Notes: generated by a model from the sequence alone, not told the origin. Positions 1 to 7,698 are shown, numbered from the stretch's first letter. The stretch is DNA of 27,866 bases from an uncultured Lachnospiraceae bacterium (GCA_910588865.1 CAJUSJ010000050.1:1-27866), one strand, 5' to 3'. Numbers and translations are program-made.

Positions 1-146
1 AGGAAGTCAGGGCGGCGGCAAAGCGGGAAATTCAATTTGATGAAGATTCTCCTGAACTATCCCCGGCAATGTTTAAGGCATTTAGGTGTACCGTAACACA
101 GCGCAACAGCGATTTCCTGCTGGTTGGGCGACGTGCTTTTTCATAG
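1..146 (+). CDS. Partial C-terminus of a small antitoxin-like protein
   Basis: An open frame enters from the window edge (first full codon at 3) and stops with TAG at 144-146, giving about 47 residues. The acidic stretch FDEDSPELSPAMFKAF resembles the short C-terminal tail seen in small clostridial proteins encoded beside toxin genes (BrnA/CopG-like antitoxins and relatives). That resemblance is from memory of the family pattern and is not a search result. The last 12 or so residues look unlike the usual tail and may come from a junction, since the following bases change to an AT-rich stretch. No toxin partner is visible downstream. It could also be an unrelated small conserved protein. Confidence 0.35.
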   Translation, partial: EVRAAAKREIQFDEDSPELSPAMFKAFRCTVTQRNSDFLLVGRRAFS

Positions 147-205
147 CTCTGCCAGCTCCTCCATGGTCTTCAGCCCCCCTTGTATCAAGTTAGTGGCACG
201 AACTT
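144..205 (-). pseudogene. Possible degenerate spmA 3' remnant
   Basis: On the minus strand this short frame reads VRATNLIQGGLKTMEELAEL and then stops. The intact spmA gene at 2601-3245 contains ATNMIANMLGLG, then PAGLKAMESLEEL, so the fragment looks like the same region with the central residues deleted. At the DNA level the block around CCATGG-CTT-AGCCCC is shared with spmA. The match is short, so this is tentative; the motif could belong to the end of another protein. Confidence 0.2.
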
Positions 206-242
206 TGTTAATAAACACTTAAAATCAATAATTTCTTATAAC

Positions 243-270
243 TTATTTATTGAATTATACCAATAAATAA
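243..270. repeat. AT-rich perfect inverted repeat
   Basis: TTATTTATTG at 243-252 is repeated as its reverse complement at 261-270 with an 8-base loop. It lies just downstream of the two-gene ATPase operon, in the AT-rich stretch that borders it. It may be a weak hairpin at the edge of an acquired segment; no function is evident. Confidence 0.35.
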
Positions 271-284
271 AATTTCATATTTTA

Positions 285-320
285 AAAGCAGGATATCTCC
301 ATTTCAAGAACCCCTGCTTT
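285..320 (-). terminator. Terminator-like hairpin after the ATPase/TOPRIM operon
   Basis: AAAGCAGG (285-292) pairs with CCTGCTTT (313-320). Read on the minus strand the second arm ends in TTTT and then AAAT, about 50 bases beyond the stop of the 373-1050 gene. The 8-bp stem has a 20-base loop and only a short T run, so termination would be weak. Between here and the gene the sequence is AT-rich with nothing else recognisable. Confidence 0.35.
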
Positions 321-372
321 CAAATCCTCTATAAAATCAATTATAATCCAGGATCTAAAACCAAAATACAAA

Positions 373-1050
373 TTATCCAAATATCAGATGCATATTTGTA
401 TGCCGATTTAAAGAATTCAGATCCTTTTCAATATAGTCCCAAGTCTTCTGATATGTACCCTGAACAGCAATATTCTCTGAAAATATAAATTCTACAAACT
501 CTCCTACTTTTCCATCATAACGATCCGCGAAATCATCCGATAATATTTGCTTCTCTTCGTCAGAATAATCTTTTAGCTCACCATACAATACATGTTCCAA
601 ATTACAAGAATTAAAGTAAATTCGATAAGATATACCATTGATTTTTCCTGTTTTCCTAAGCTTATACAGAATATCCCCTTTTCTTTTATTTCGTTCCGCG
701 ATTGTATTTGCGCATTTTGCGTCAATATGATCTTCATAATATTGAATTTCTTCCACATCTGTTTCTACAATATCCGTATCCGAAATATATACACCATCCA
801 TATCAACGATGTGAATGATCTTTATAAAATCATCCTGACTGTATCGATACCTGCTCTTCACTCCTTCAATTTGTTCATTAATTTTGTTCAATATATTAAC
901 ATTTGAAACATAACCTTTCAATGTGATATCGCCATGCACAACAATAAAACGCACTTCATTACTAGAAAAGTACTCTTTCATAATTGTTCCAATCGCGGCT
1001 TCATCACTTGGTCCCTCTACTATGAATACAACAACTTTCTTTTCACTCAT
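373..1050 (-). CDS. TOPRIM-like protein, second gene of ATPase operon
   Basis: This 225-residue soluble protein is not one I can name. The N-terminus has a beta strand followed by VEGPSDEAAI (Glu12, Gly13, Asp16), and residues 78-88 read KIIHIVDMDGV with Asp83 and Asp85. An early Glu in a VEG motif plus a later DxD after a hydrophobic strand is the metal-binding pattern of TOPRIM folds, as in OLD-family nucleases and the DUF4435 partner of the PARIS system. No signal peptide or membrane segment is visible. The ATG lies inside the end of the upstream ATPase gene (overlap 1043-1050), so the two are translationally coupled and probably act together. Codon use is AT-rich compared with the housekeeping genes further on, which suggests transfer. 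A nuclease or toxin role is inference; it is shorter than typical DUF4435 proteins. Confidence 0.6.
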   Translation of the reverse strand: MSEKKVVVFIVEGPSDEAAIGTIMKEYFSSNEVRFIVVHGDITLKGYVSNVNILNKINEQIEGVKSRYRYSQDDFIKIIHIVDMDGVYISDTDIVETDVEEIQYYEDHIDAKCANTIAERNKRKGDILYKLRKTGKINGISYRIYFNSCNLEHVLYGELKDYSDEEKQILSDDFADRYDGKVGEFVEFIFSENIAVQGTYQKTWDYIEKDLNSLNRHTNMHLIFG

Positions 1051-2434
1051 GCTGTATCATTCTACCTGCCTTTCTAAATGCCCGAGCGATTCTCAAACTA
1101 TCTGTTTCCTCATAGATTACTTCATCCTGTCCGCCAAGGGTAATACCTCTAATATACATATCCCTTAAATTATTTGATGCTTTCACATTTTTAATACGAA
1201 TATATCTTCTTTCAGGATTCACTGTGGAAAACATAATATTGTCTTTCTCCAGCATTTCTAAAGCACGCAGATTATGTGATGTGAATATTAACTGCCCTTT
1301 TGCGCTTTTATTAAAAATGTCAAGCAATTCCCCAAGCATATACTCAAAAATACCCGCATCCAATTCATCGACCACAAGACAGATTGAAGGATTGCCAAAT
1401 GCTTGAATCAAGGCATTCAAAATAGAAATAATTTTAACAATTCCTTCGGATTCCATTCGGATGGGAATAGGCGGCATATTTTCCCGGACAGAAACAAGCT
1501 CCACCCGATAGCCGTTTTCCCCGGAATCCGTTAACTGCGTTCCATAATGATAAACATCTATTTTCATCCCCGGAATAATCGTAAACAGAACCATATTAAT
1601 CTGTTCTACAATCATATCTAAAATTTTTTTTCTTCCCTCACTTAAAACCACAGGTTCTGTCAATGGAACGGCAAAATCTCCTTTCATTCCGATTTCATTC
1701 TGTTCGATTTTAAATGCCATAGGAAGTACAAAGTTTGCGGAAATCACACCAGAATGTGTATTGCGAATTACAAATAAATCCTTTAAAGCAAATTGAAATA
1801 ATGCCTTAATCACTTCTGAATAATCTCTAAAATGGTTTTCATAATCCCGGCAAAAAATTTCCCTGCTGCCTTCTCCAAAAATATAAGAACAATTACTCTT
1901 CTCAGCAATCTTTCTGGCGACAATCAGATCCGTTTTATTTTCCGCGTTTGCTTCTATAACTTCATCTAACCTTATTTTGGGAGTAAACACACTTTCCTGT
2001 TTTGAACGCTGGTAATCTATAAAAACTGTCTTATTGCTTCTGGAATTGTCTTTATGGATAGCACAGCTCAATGTTTCCCGAGCAATATTGACACCATCTC
2101 CACTTCTCTCCAAAATAATCCTATAACTTACTTCATAAATAATTGTTTCTATAAAAATATTAAAATCAGCTATGATCTCTGCCTGATTACTGGCTACATC
2201 AATGTAATCCGCGATTTCCTCATCAAGCATATTGCCAATCATAATTTTTTGCAAATAGTACAATGTGTCAATAACAGCAGTTTTTCCAGAACCATTTTGA
2301 CCATATAATCCTAATACTTCTGCCTTTTTATATGTCAGATGTTTTTGGTAAGTATTTGGCATAACAATTTGTCCAGTTCTAACATTTTTAATATTAGAAA
2401 TCTTCAATGAAGATAATCTCACAATACTTTCCAT
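1043..2434 (-). CDS. AAA/ABC-type ATPase (AAA15/RloA/AriA-like)
   Basis: A 463-residue cytosolic ATPase of the OLD/RecF-like AAA_15/AAA_21 class. The Walker A motif GQNGSGKT is at residues 45-52. A signature-like ESEGIVKII comes before the Walker B strand CLVVDELDAG (Asp356, Glu357), followed by FTSHNLRALE as the H-loop. An N-terminal LKISNIKNV strand is typical of these ATPases. There is no TOPRIM domain fused at the C-terminus as in OLD proteins; instead the TOPRIM-like gene follows with an 8-bp overlap. This split ATPase-plus-TOPRIM arrangement matches the logic of PARIS (AriA/AriB) and similar defence pairs, where the ATPase senses an invader and controls the effector. That role is inferred. 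The start is supported by GGAGG 9 bases upstream and a promoter at 2458-2486. AT-rich composition suggests acquisition. Confidence 0.75.
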   Translation of the reverse strand: MESIVRLSSLKISNIKNVRTGQIVMPNTYQKHLTYKKAEVLGLYGQNGSGKTAVIDTLYYLQKIMIGNMLDEEIADYIDVASNQAEIIADFNIFIETIIYEVSYRIILERSGDGVNIARETLSCAIHKDNSRSNKTVFIDYQRSKQESVFTPKIRLDEVIEANAENKTDLIVARKIAEKSNCSYIFGEGSREIFCRDYENHFRDYSEVIKALFQFALKDLFVIRNTHSGVISANFVLPMAFKIEQNEIGMKGDFAVPLTEPVVLSEGRKKILDMIVEQINMVLFTIIPGMKIDVYHYGTQLTDSGENGYRVELVSVRENMPPIPIRMESEGIVKIISILNALIQAFGNPSICLVVDELDAGIFEYMLGELLDIFNKSAKGQLIFTSHNLRALEMLEKDNIMFSTVNPERRYIRIKNVKASNNLRDMYIRGITLGGQDEVIYEETDSLRIARAFRKAGRMIQHE

Positions 2435-2457
2435 AATCTTTTGCCTCCATGAAGTTT

Positions 2458-2486
2458 ATTTTATCACAGACGCTGTTATATTTCAA
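2458..2486 (-). promoter_or_regulatory. Promoter of ATPase/TOPRIM operon
   Basis: On the minus strand, TTGAAA (2481-2486) is followed by exactly 17 bases and then TAAAAT (2458-2463), with TG in the extended -10 position. Each hexamer is one base off the sigma-70/sigma-A consensus. Predicted transcription starts near 2451, leaving a very short leader that carries the ribosome binding site CCTCC (plus-strand 2444-2448). This makes the pair a self-contained unit independent of spmA. Confidence 0.7.
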
Positions 2487-2600
2487 TTATTTTCCCAGAT
2501 TTTACATTTTTTATTCCTTTTTCAAAAATATATTTTAAAAATCTATCCTAATTTCACTATATAATTATAACCACATATAACCCAGTAACTTTCAAAAAAT

Positions 2601-3245
2601 TTACTGTTTTCTATCCATAATTTTACAGTAAATCATCGCCGTCAGCGTACTCACCGCTGTCGCCACAATGGCCGGCCCGACAATAGCCGCCGGATTCACC
2701 GACCCGTACTGGCTTCTGTACGCGATCATGTTCACTGGAATCAGCTGCAGCGATGAGATATTCAAGATCAAAAACGTACACATCTCGTTGCTGGCCGTCC
2801 CTTTCGGTGCCGCGGGCCGCGGCCGTCCTTTTCGGCTTTTATAGACTTTCTTCTCTGTCTCTGCTTTCCGCCTTTCCTCCTCCAGTTCCTCCAGGCTTTC
2901 CATGGCCTTAAGCCCCGCCGGTGTAGCCGCCCACCCCAGCCCCAGCATATTGGCGATCATATTGGTGGCAATGGCCAGGCTAGCCGGGTGGTCTTTTGGC
3001 AGACCTGGAAAAAGAAATCTCAGCACAGGCCTCATCTTCCCCGCGATCTGCCCCATAAGCCCGGCGCTCTGTCCGATCTCTAGGATTCCGGTCCAGAGGG
3101 ACATAACGCCCAGCATGGTGACGCACAGCTCCACCGCCTCCTTTGCCGAGTTCAGTGCCCCCTGTGTCACCTGGTCCATGGTCCCGTTGACTGCTCCCCA
3201 CAGAATCCCGATGATCATCATAAATGCCCACAGATAATTTAGCAT
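2601..3245 (-). CDS. spmA: Spore maturation protein A
   Basis: This 214-residue membrane protein matches SpmA, which with SpmB is needed for spore-core dehydration in Bacillus. Seen here are several hydrophobic segments (residues about 4-22, 36-55, 88-110 and 155-205), the characteristic NMIANMLGLGWAATPAGLKAME stretch in two parts (NMIANMLGLG and WAATPAGLKAME), and a closing NEMCTFLILNISSLQLIPVN region. A charged loop rich in Glu, Lys and Arg (about residues 117-150) makes it slightly longer than the roughly 196-residue Bacillus protein. A GGGGTGG ribosome binding site precedes the ATG. spmB normally follows directly, but here the next gene is the acquired-looking ATPase pair, so spmB is either elsewhere or lost. 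Expression is presumably sporulation-specific; I did not identify a convincing sigma-E/G promoter. Confidence 0.9.
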   Translation of the reverse strand: MLNYLWAFMMIIGILWGAVNGTMDQVTQGALNSAKEAVELCVTMLGVMSLWTGILEIGQSAGLMGQIAGKMRPVLRFLFPGLPKDHPASLAIATNMIANMLGLGWAATPAGLKAMESLEELEEERRKAETEKKVYKSRKGRPRPAAPKGTASNEMCTFLILNISSLQLIPVNMIAYRSQYGSVNPAAIVGPAIVATAVSTLTAMIYCKIMDRKQ

Positions 3246-3367
3246 AGTTCCACCCCATTGCCCTTTGTTCTATACTTATGTGGCATTTGCCGGGCTATTC
3301 CCACTTTCCCTCTGGTTTTTCGTATCCGGAATGATCAGTCATGGGCCAATACCGTTATGGAAGAAAA

Positions 3368-3460
3368 GCATATGCCCCTTCTACACTCCGTTTCGGTCGG
3401 TTCTAAACAAGCGCCACTGGCGTTTAGAACCGCCGCTGGCGATTTTGAATGGGCATATGC
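3368..3460. repeat. 93-bp palindromic intergenic element
   Basis: Terminal inverted repeats GCATATGCCC (3368-3377) and GGGCATATGC (3451-3460) bracket an inner inverted repeat CGGTTCTAAAC (3398-3408) / GTTTAGAACCG (3422-3432). The inner loop itself contains CGCC-ACT-GGCG. The nested layout resembles intergenic palindromic repeats or miniature inverted-repeat elements that can fold as RNA or DNA hairpins. It lies in the roughly 400-base gap between divergent spmA and the sensor kinase; the rest of that gap holds only the kinase promoter and no credible gene. Confidence 0.6.
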
Positions 3461-3591
3461 TGTTACGTTTACAGGGCATCTGTGAACAGTAACCAGTATA
3501 TCATATTCTCTGCTATTTTGCCCGGACAGCCTATTCCAAAAACCGGCGAAATCATATATAATAGGTGTGGAAATCAAGGATTGGGGGATCC

Positions 3592-3620
3592 TTGAGCAAA
3601 ATTTTCTGTTATATTATAAT
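3592..3620 (+). promoter_or_regulatory. Promoter of sensor kinase/lipoprotein operon
   Basis: TTGAGC (3592-3597), a 17-base spacer and a perfect TATAAT (3615-3620). Transcription would start near 3627, downstream of the first in-frame ATG at 3565, which is why the ATG at 3646 is chosen for the kinase. A second TATAAT at 3557-3562 has no good -35 partner. Confidence 0.65.
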
Positions 3621-3645
3621 AAGTATATGGTGGGGGATAGAGAAA

Positions 3646-6219
3646 ATGGAAAAAAAGACAACACATTTTCTAAACAAAAGCCTTGTTCTGGTATCGCTTT
3701 TTTGTATCTTTATATTCATTATCCAGACAATCTGCATAAATGTTATGGGGGCAGACGCGATCCGGCAGCTGTCTATCTTCTACATGTCCGGCATTAGCGA
3801 ACAGGTGGCTTCACATTTCGGGACTACCATTGAACTGCGCCTGTCCCAGGTTGAATCCCTTGTGGATTCTGTTCCTCCCGGACGCATCACAGGCGAAACA
3901 GCCATGAGGGTGGGGCTGACCTACAATGCCCGGTCTGCGGGATTCGAGTACCTGGCATTTTATACGGATGACGGACAATTTCACATGATCTACGGGGCTC
4001 AGGTGACCGCGGATGTTCCAGAGAATCTGGACCGCTCTGTCCGGGGAGGCCGGTATAATGTCTGCGCGGGCAAGGATGAGACAGGAACCCCTGTTGTTTT
4101 AATGGGTGTGCCTGCTATTTATCCTATGGGTGATGGAACCGCGAGCATCGCCCTTGTGGCTGGACTGCCTACCAGCTATCTCAATGATACATTGGAAAAC
4201 AATATCCAGAGCAGTATGATGGAATATTCCATCATACGCAATGACGGCAGTTATGTATTGCACAAGAACCCCATTGAGGAAAAAAATTATTTTGAACAGG
4301 TGGAAAGCCTTTATGAAACCTGTAATGGGAAAGAACCCGCCCAGTATGCCAGGGAGCTTCGGGAGGCATTGGCCGCTGACCGGGACTATGCCGACGAAGT
4401 CATGATCTCCGGCGAAGACTGGAACATTTACTGCTCTGCCCTCCCCAACTCAGAATGGCACCTGCTTTTAAAGATCTCCCATAATACACTGAATGAAACC
4501 ATAACCCTGCTTCAGAACAAATGGTCCTATATCTCCATCGGCGGATGCAGTCTGATCATCTTTGCTCTGCTCCTCGTCTTTTGGAAATACTATCACCTGA
4601 CAAAAATGCAGATGCGGGAACTGGATGAAGCCAGAAAAACCGCGGAGCAGGCCATGATATCAGCGGAGCTCTCCAACAAGGCTAAAAATGAGTTTCTCTC
4701 CAATATGAGCCATGATATCCGAACACCTATGAACGGCATTATGGGCATGACCTCCATTGCCATCAGCAGCCTGGACAATCCTCCCCGGGTCCGTTCCTGC
4801 TTAAAAAAGATCCATGTATCCAGCCGCCATTTGCTGGGATTGATCTCTGATATGCTGGATATGTCAAAAATTGAGAACAGAAGCCTTACATTAAACGCGG
4901 AGCCTCTGTGCCTCCGGGATATCATGCAGAATATTACCACTATTCTCCAGGACCAGATCCAGGAGAGGAACCAGCATTTTTACATCTATGTCCATAATAT
5001 CTTTTATGAAAATGTGCGCGCGGACAGAGTCCGCCTAAGCCAGATCCTTTTAAATATTCTTGGAAACGCGGTTAAGTATACCCCGGAAGGCGGCACCATT
5101 GAAGCTGATTTGTACGAAGAGCCTTCCCCAAAGGGCCAGGACTATATCCGTTCCCATTTACATATCAAAGACAATGGCATCGGCATGTCCAAGGAATTTC
5201 AGTCAAAGATATTTGACCCATTCTCCAGAGAAGACAGCGCCCGCATAGCCCAGGCGGCCGGATCTGGTATGGGAATGGCCATTACCAAGTACATTATAGA
5301 TACCATGGGCGGCACCATTACCGTGGAAAGCGAACAGGGGAAAGGCAGCGACTTTCATGTTACTCTCGACATGGAGAAAACCTCCCTCCACGAGAAAGAG
5401 CTGCTTTTGCCGGACCGGAACGTCCTGGTTATAGATGATGATAAAACCTCAGGGAGCCTTGCTGTCTCCTCATTGAAATCCATTGGACTGAAAGCAGAAT
5501 CCGCGGCAGATATCAAACAGGCTTTCCTGATCATGGAGGAGCGCTGCCGGATAAAAGACCCCTATGACATCATCCTGCTGGATTGGGATATCCAGGGTCT
5601 GGATGGGGTACAAGTTGCCATAGAACTGTCCGACCGTTTCGGCAGGGAACTGCCCATTATCCTCCTCACGGATGGAGAATGGGGTGAGATTGAGGCAAGA
5701 GCCGGACAGACCAGTATCCGGGGCTTTATCTCAAAGCCCCTGTTCCGCTCCAGCCTTTATTATGGCCTGCGCCAATTTACAGAAGCCAAAGAACAGGAAC
5801 AGGAGGAGGAGTCCCCCGGGGATGGGGAAATTGACTTAAACGGCAGGCGGATACTGGTGGCAGAGGATAATGAACTGAACTGGGAGATTGCCAATGAAAT
5901 GCTCAGTGAGTTTGGAATGGACTTAGAGTGGGCAGAAAACGGACAGATCTGCGCGGAAAAATTTGAACAGTCCGCCCCCGGGTGGTATGACGCCATATTG
6001 ATGGACCTTCGCATGCCCGTTATGACAGGCTTTGAGGCGGCAAAAGCTATCCGGGCGTCAAAACATCATGACGCGAAGACCATCCCCATCATAGCGGTCA
6101 GCGCGGATACCTTTGAGGAAGATATCCAAAAATGTCTTGACCACGGCATGAACGCTCACACGTCAAAACCCTTTGACATTGAAAAGGTTCTCTCTCTGTT
6201 AAGACAGTTTCTTCATTGA
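3646..6219 (+). CDS. Hybrid sensor histidine kinase with two receiver domains
   Basis: An 857-residue membrane sensor. TM1 is at about residues 13-35, an extracellular sensing region (Cache-like by size and position) at about 36-292, and TM2 at about 294-318. Then follow a HisKA dimerisation domain with NMSHDIRTPMNG (phospho-His about 356), an ATPase domain with the N-box NILGNAVKYTP (about 470), DNGIGM (about 508) and GSGMGMA (about 538). REC1 (about 592-710) has VIDDD and acceptor Asp646 in LLDWD. REC2 (about 735-857) has VAEDN and acceptor Asp787 in MDLRMP. There is no Hpt domain, so a separate phosphotransfer protein would be needed for a full relay. The start at 3646 follows GGGGGA and lies downstream of the promoter; 27 extra residues from 3565 are rejected. 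The solute-binding lipoprotein 18 bases downstream probably delivers the ligand. Confidence 0.85.
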   Translation: MEKKTTHFLNKSLVLVSLFCIFIFIIQTICINVMGADAIRQLSIFYMSGISEQVASHFGTTIELRLSQVESLVDSVPPGRITGETAMRVGLTYNARSAGFEYLAFYTDDGQFHMIYGAQVTADVPENLDRSVRGGRYNVCAGKDETGTPVVLMGVPAIYPMGDGTASIALVAGLPTSYLNDTLENNIQSSMMEYSIIRNDGSYVLHKNPIEEKNYFEQVESLYETCNGKEPAQYARELREALAADRDYADEVMISGEDWNIYCSALPNSEWHLLLKISHNTLNETITLLQNKWSYISIGGCSLIIFALLLVFWKYYHLTKMQMRELDEARKTAEQAMISAELSNKAKNEFLSNMSHDIRTPMNGIMGMTSIAISSLDNPPRVRSCLKKIHVSSRHLLGLISDMLDMSKIENRSLTLNAEPLCLRDIMQNITTILQDQIQERNQHFYIYVHNIFYENVRADRVRLSQILLNILGNAVKYTPEGGTIEADLYEEPSPKGQDYIRSHLHIKDNGIGMSKEFQSKIFDPFSREDSARIAQAAGSGMGMAITKYIIDTMGGTITVESEQGKGSDFHVTLDMEKTSLHEKELLLPDRNVLVIDDDKTSGSLAVSSLKSIGLKAESAADIKQAFLIMEERCRIKDPYDIILLDWDIQGLDGVQVAIELSDRFGRELPIILLTDGEWGEIEARAGQTSIRGFISKPLFRSSLYYGLRQFTEAKEQEQEEESPGDGEIDLNGRRILVAEDNELNWEIANEMLSEFGMDLEWAENGQICAEKFEQSAPGWYDAILMDLRMPVMTGFEAAKAIRASKHHDAKTIPIIAVSADTFEEDIQKCLDHGMNAHTSKPFDIEKVLSLLRQFLH

Positions 6220-6237
6220 GAAAGGAAAATTACAGAC

Positions 6238-7518
6238 ATGAAAAAATTATTTTCATTTATATGCCTTCTGCTGTGCGCCGCTTTTTTGTCCTCCTGCGCC
6301 GGCAAAACCGCTGATATGGAACATGAGGAGGACAGCAGTTCTCAACAGATTACAGAGCTTGTTTTATGGACTTTTCCTGTAGGGAATTGGGGTAACCCCA
6401 CCTCAGTTGCCAGCATGCTGGCGGATTTTCATAAGAATTATCCAAATATCAATATTTCCGTAGAATATCTCAATTACGATAACGGAGATGAAAAGATCAG
6501 TCAGGCTGTTTTGGATAACGCCATGCCCAACCTGGTCCTGGAAGGTCCGGAACGTTTGGTGGCAAGCTGGGGTGAAAAAGGCTGGATGGTGGATCTGTCT
6601 GACCTGTGGGAATCGGATAAATCCGATAAGATCTATAAGAATATAAAAGCGGCCTGCCAACACAAAAGCGGAGCCTACTATGAATTTCCCATATGTATGT
6701 CCGCGCATTGTATGGCCATTAATTACGATATGTTTCGGGAAGCCGGGGCGCTTCCGTTTATTGACGAGGAACGCCACACCTGGACTACCGATGGTTTTAT
6801 CAAAGCCGTGGAGGCCCTGACTGCCCACGGACAAAAAAAGGTGGGAACTTTGTATTGTAAAAACCAGAGCGGCGATCAGGGAACCAGGGCTCTGGTAAAT
6901 AATCTGTACGGCGGCTCCTTTACCGATGACACCCACACATTTTATACGGTTGACAGCGAAGAGAACAAAAAAGCCTTACAGCTTCTTAATGATCTGGATG
7001 GCATCACCTTTGACCCATCCCTCTCCTCCGCTGAGGCCATTGATCTGTTCTGCAAAAAAGAAACTGCTATGTGTTTTTGCTGGAATGTGTCCATTGAAGT
7101 CCAGCAGACCATCAACCATCCGGACCTGGATTTTGAAGTCTTTCCCATAGCCTTTCCCAGCAGCCAGGGTACGCCGAAACTTCAGAGCGGCATCTGGGGC
7201 TTTGGAATCTTTGACAATGGCGACCAGGAACAGATCCAGGCCTCCAAAACCTTTATCCGCTATATCACGGAAAATGACACCCCATATGCCAGGGCTGTTC
7301 GGGCTTCATCCTACTGGCCGGTCCGGGACATGGATAATATCTATGAAAATGATATGCTCATGGCAGAATACGGCATATTTATGCCCTACATGGATGACTA
7401 CTATCAGATCACCCCTGGCTGGGAAGAGGCCCGTACCTCCTGGTATCAGATGCTGACGGATATCGGAACCGGAACCAGTGTTTCAGAAGCAGTAAAGTCC
7501 TTTTCTTTCCCAAAGTAA
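6238..7518 (+). CDS. Family 1 extracellular solute-binding lipoprotein
   Basis: A 426-residue lipoprotein: a Lys-rich N-terminus, a hydrophobic core, and the lipobox LSSC with Cys20 as the lipidated residue. The mature part (ELVLWTFPVGNW, NYPNINISVEYL, later ALQLLNDLDG and AMCFCWN) follows the pattern of ABC sugar-binding proteins of family 1. It is attached outside the membrane. No permease or ATPase genes are nearby; the only partner is the hybrid kinase 18 bases upstream. The most economical reading is therefore a ligand-presenting co-receptor for the kinase rather than a transport component, though it could serve a transporter encoded elsewhere. The ribosome binding site is AAAGGAAAA. The ligand (probably a carbohydrate) cannot be told. 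Confidence 0.85.
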   Translation: MKKLFSFICLLLCAAFLSSCAGKTADMEHEEDSSSQQITELVLWTFPVGNWGNPTSVASMLADFHKNYPNINISVEYLNYDNGDEKISQAVLDNAMPNLVLEGPERLVASWGEKGWMVDLSDLWESDKSDKIYKNIKAACQHKSGAYYEFPICMSAHCMAINYDMFREAGALPFIDEERHTWTTDGFIKAVEALTAHGQKKVGTLYCKNQSGDQGTRALVNNLYGGSFTDDTHTFYTVDSEENKKALQLLNDLDGITFDPSLSSAEAIDLFCKKETAMCFCWNVSIEVQQTINHPDLDFEVFPIAFPSSQGTPKLQSGIWGFGIFDNGDQEQIQASKTFIRYITENDTPYARAVRASSYWPVRDMDNIYENDMLMAEYGIFMPYMDDYYQITPGWEEARTSWYQMLTDIGTGTSVSEAVKSFSFPK

Positions 7519-7548
7519 ACCTTCGTGCCGCGGATGTGCCACCACACA

Positions 7549-7613
7549 TGAAAGTCTGGCGGGCACACTTGGCATACCTGAATTCAGATCGCCTGACGGC
7601 GATAGGACTTTCA
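7549..7613. repeat. 65-bp inverted-repeat element
   Basis: TGAAAGTC (7549-7556) and GACTTTCA (7606-7613) flank an internal perfect palindrome CTGAATTCAG (7578-7587) and a hairpin ATCGCC-TGAC-GGCGAT (7588-7603). It lies between convergent genes. There is no T run, so it is not a plain terminator. Its nested-palindrome architecture recalls the 3368-3460 element, though the sequences differ. Confidence 0.5.
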
Positions 7614-7628
7614 AAGTAAGATATTTAA

Positions 7629-7681
7629 GGGTTGCCGCAAAAAGAGCCCCCCTCCGCGGCGGTCTCATTTCGCGGCAGCCC
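7629..7681. terminator. Candidate hairpin between convergent genes
   Basis: GGGTTGCCGC (7629-7638) pairs with GCGGCAGCCC (7672-7681), one G-U pair, with a GC-rich interior holding a CCGCGG core. It sits 17 bases beyond the end of the last gene of the fatty-acid operon and could end transcription from that side. A clear terminal T run is lacking, so the call is weak. The 180-base gap 7519-7698 contains nothing else recognised besides the element at 7549-7613. Confidence 0.3.
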
Positions 7682-7698
7682 TTGGTCTTCCCCCAGTT

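Noticed and set aside
3565..3645. N-terminal extension of the sensor kinase starting at ATG 3565
   Set aside because: The promoter at 3592-3620 would start transcription after it, and the ATG at 3646 has a proper ribosome binding site and a normal membrane-anchor start.
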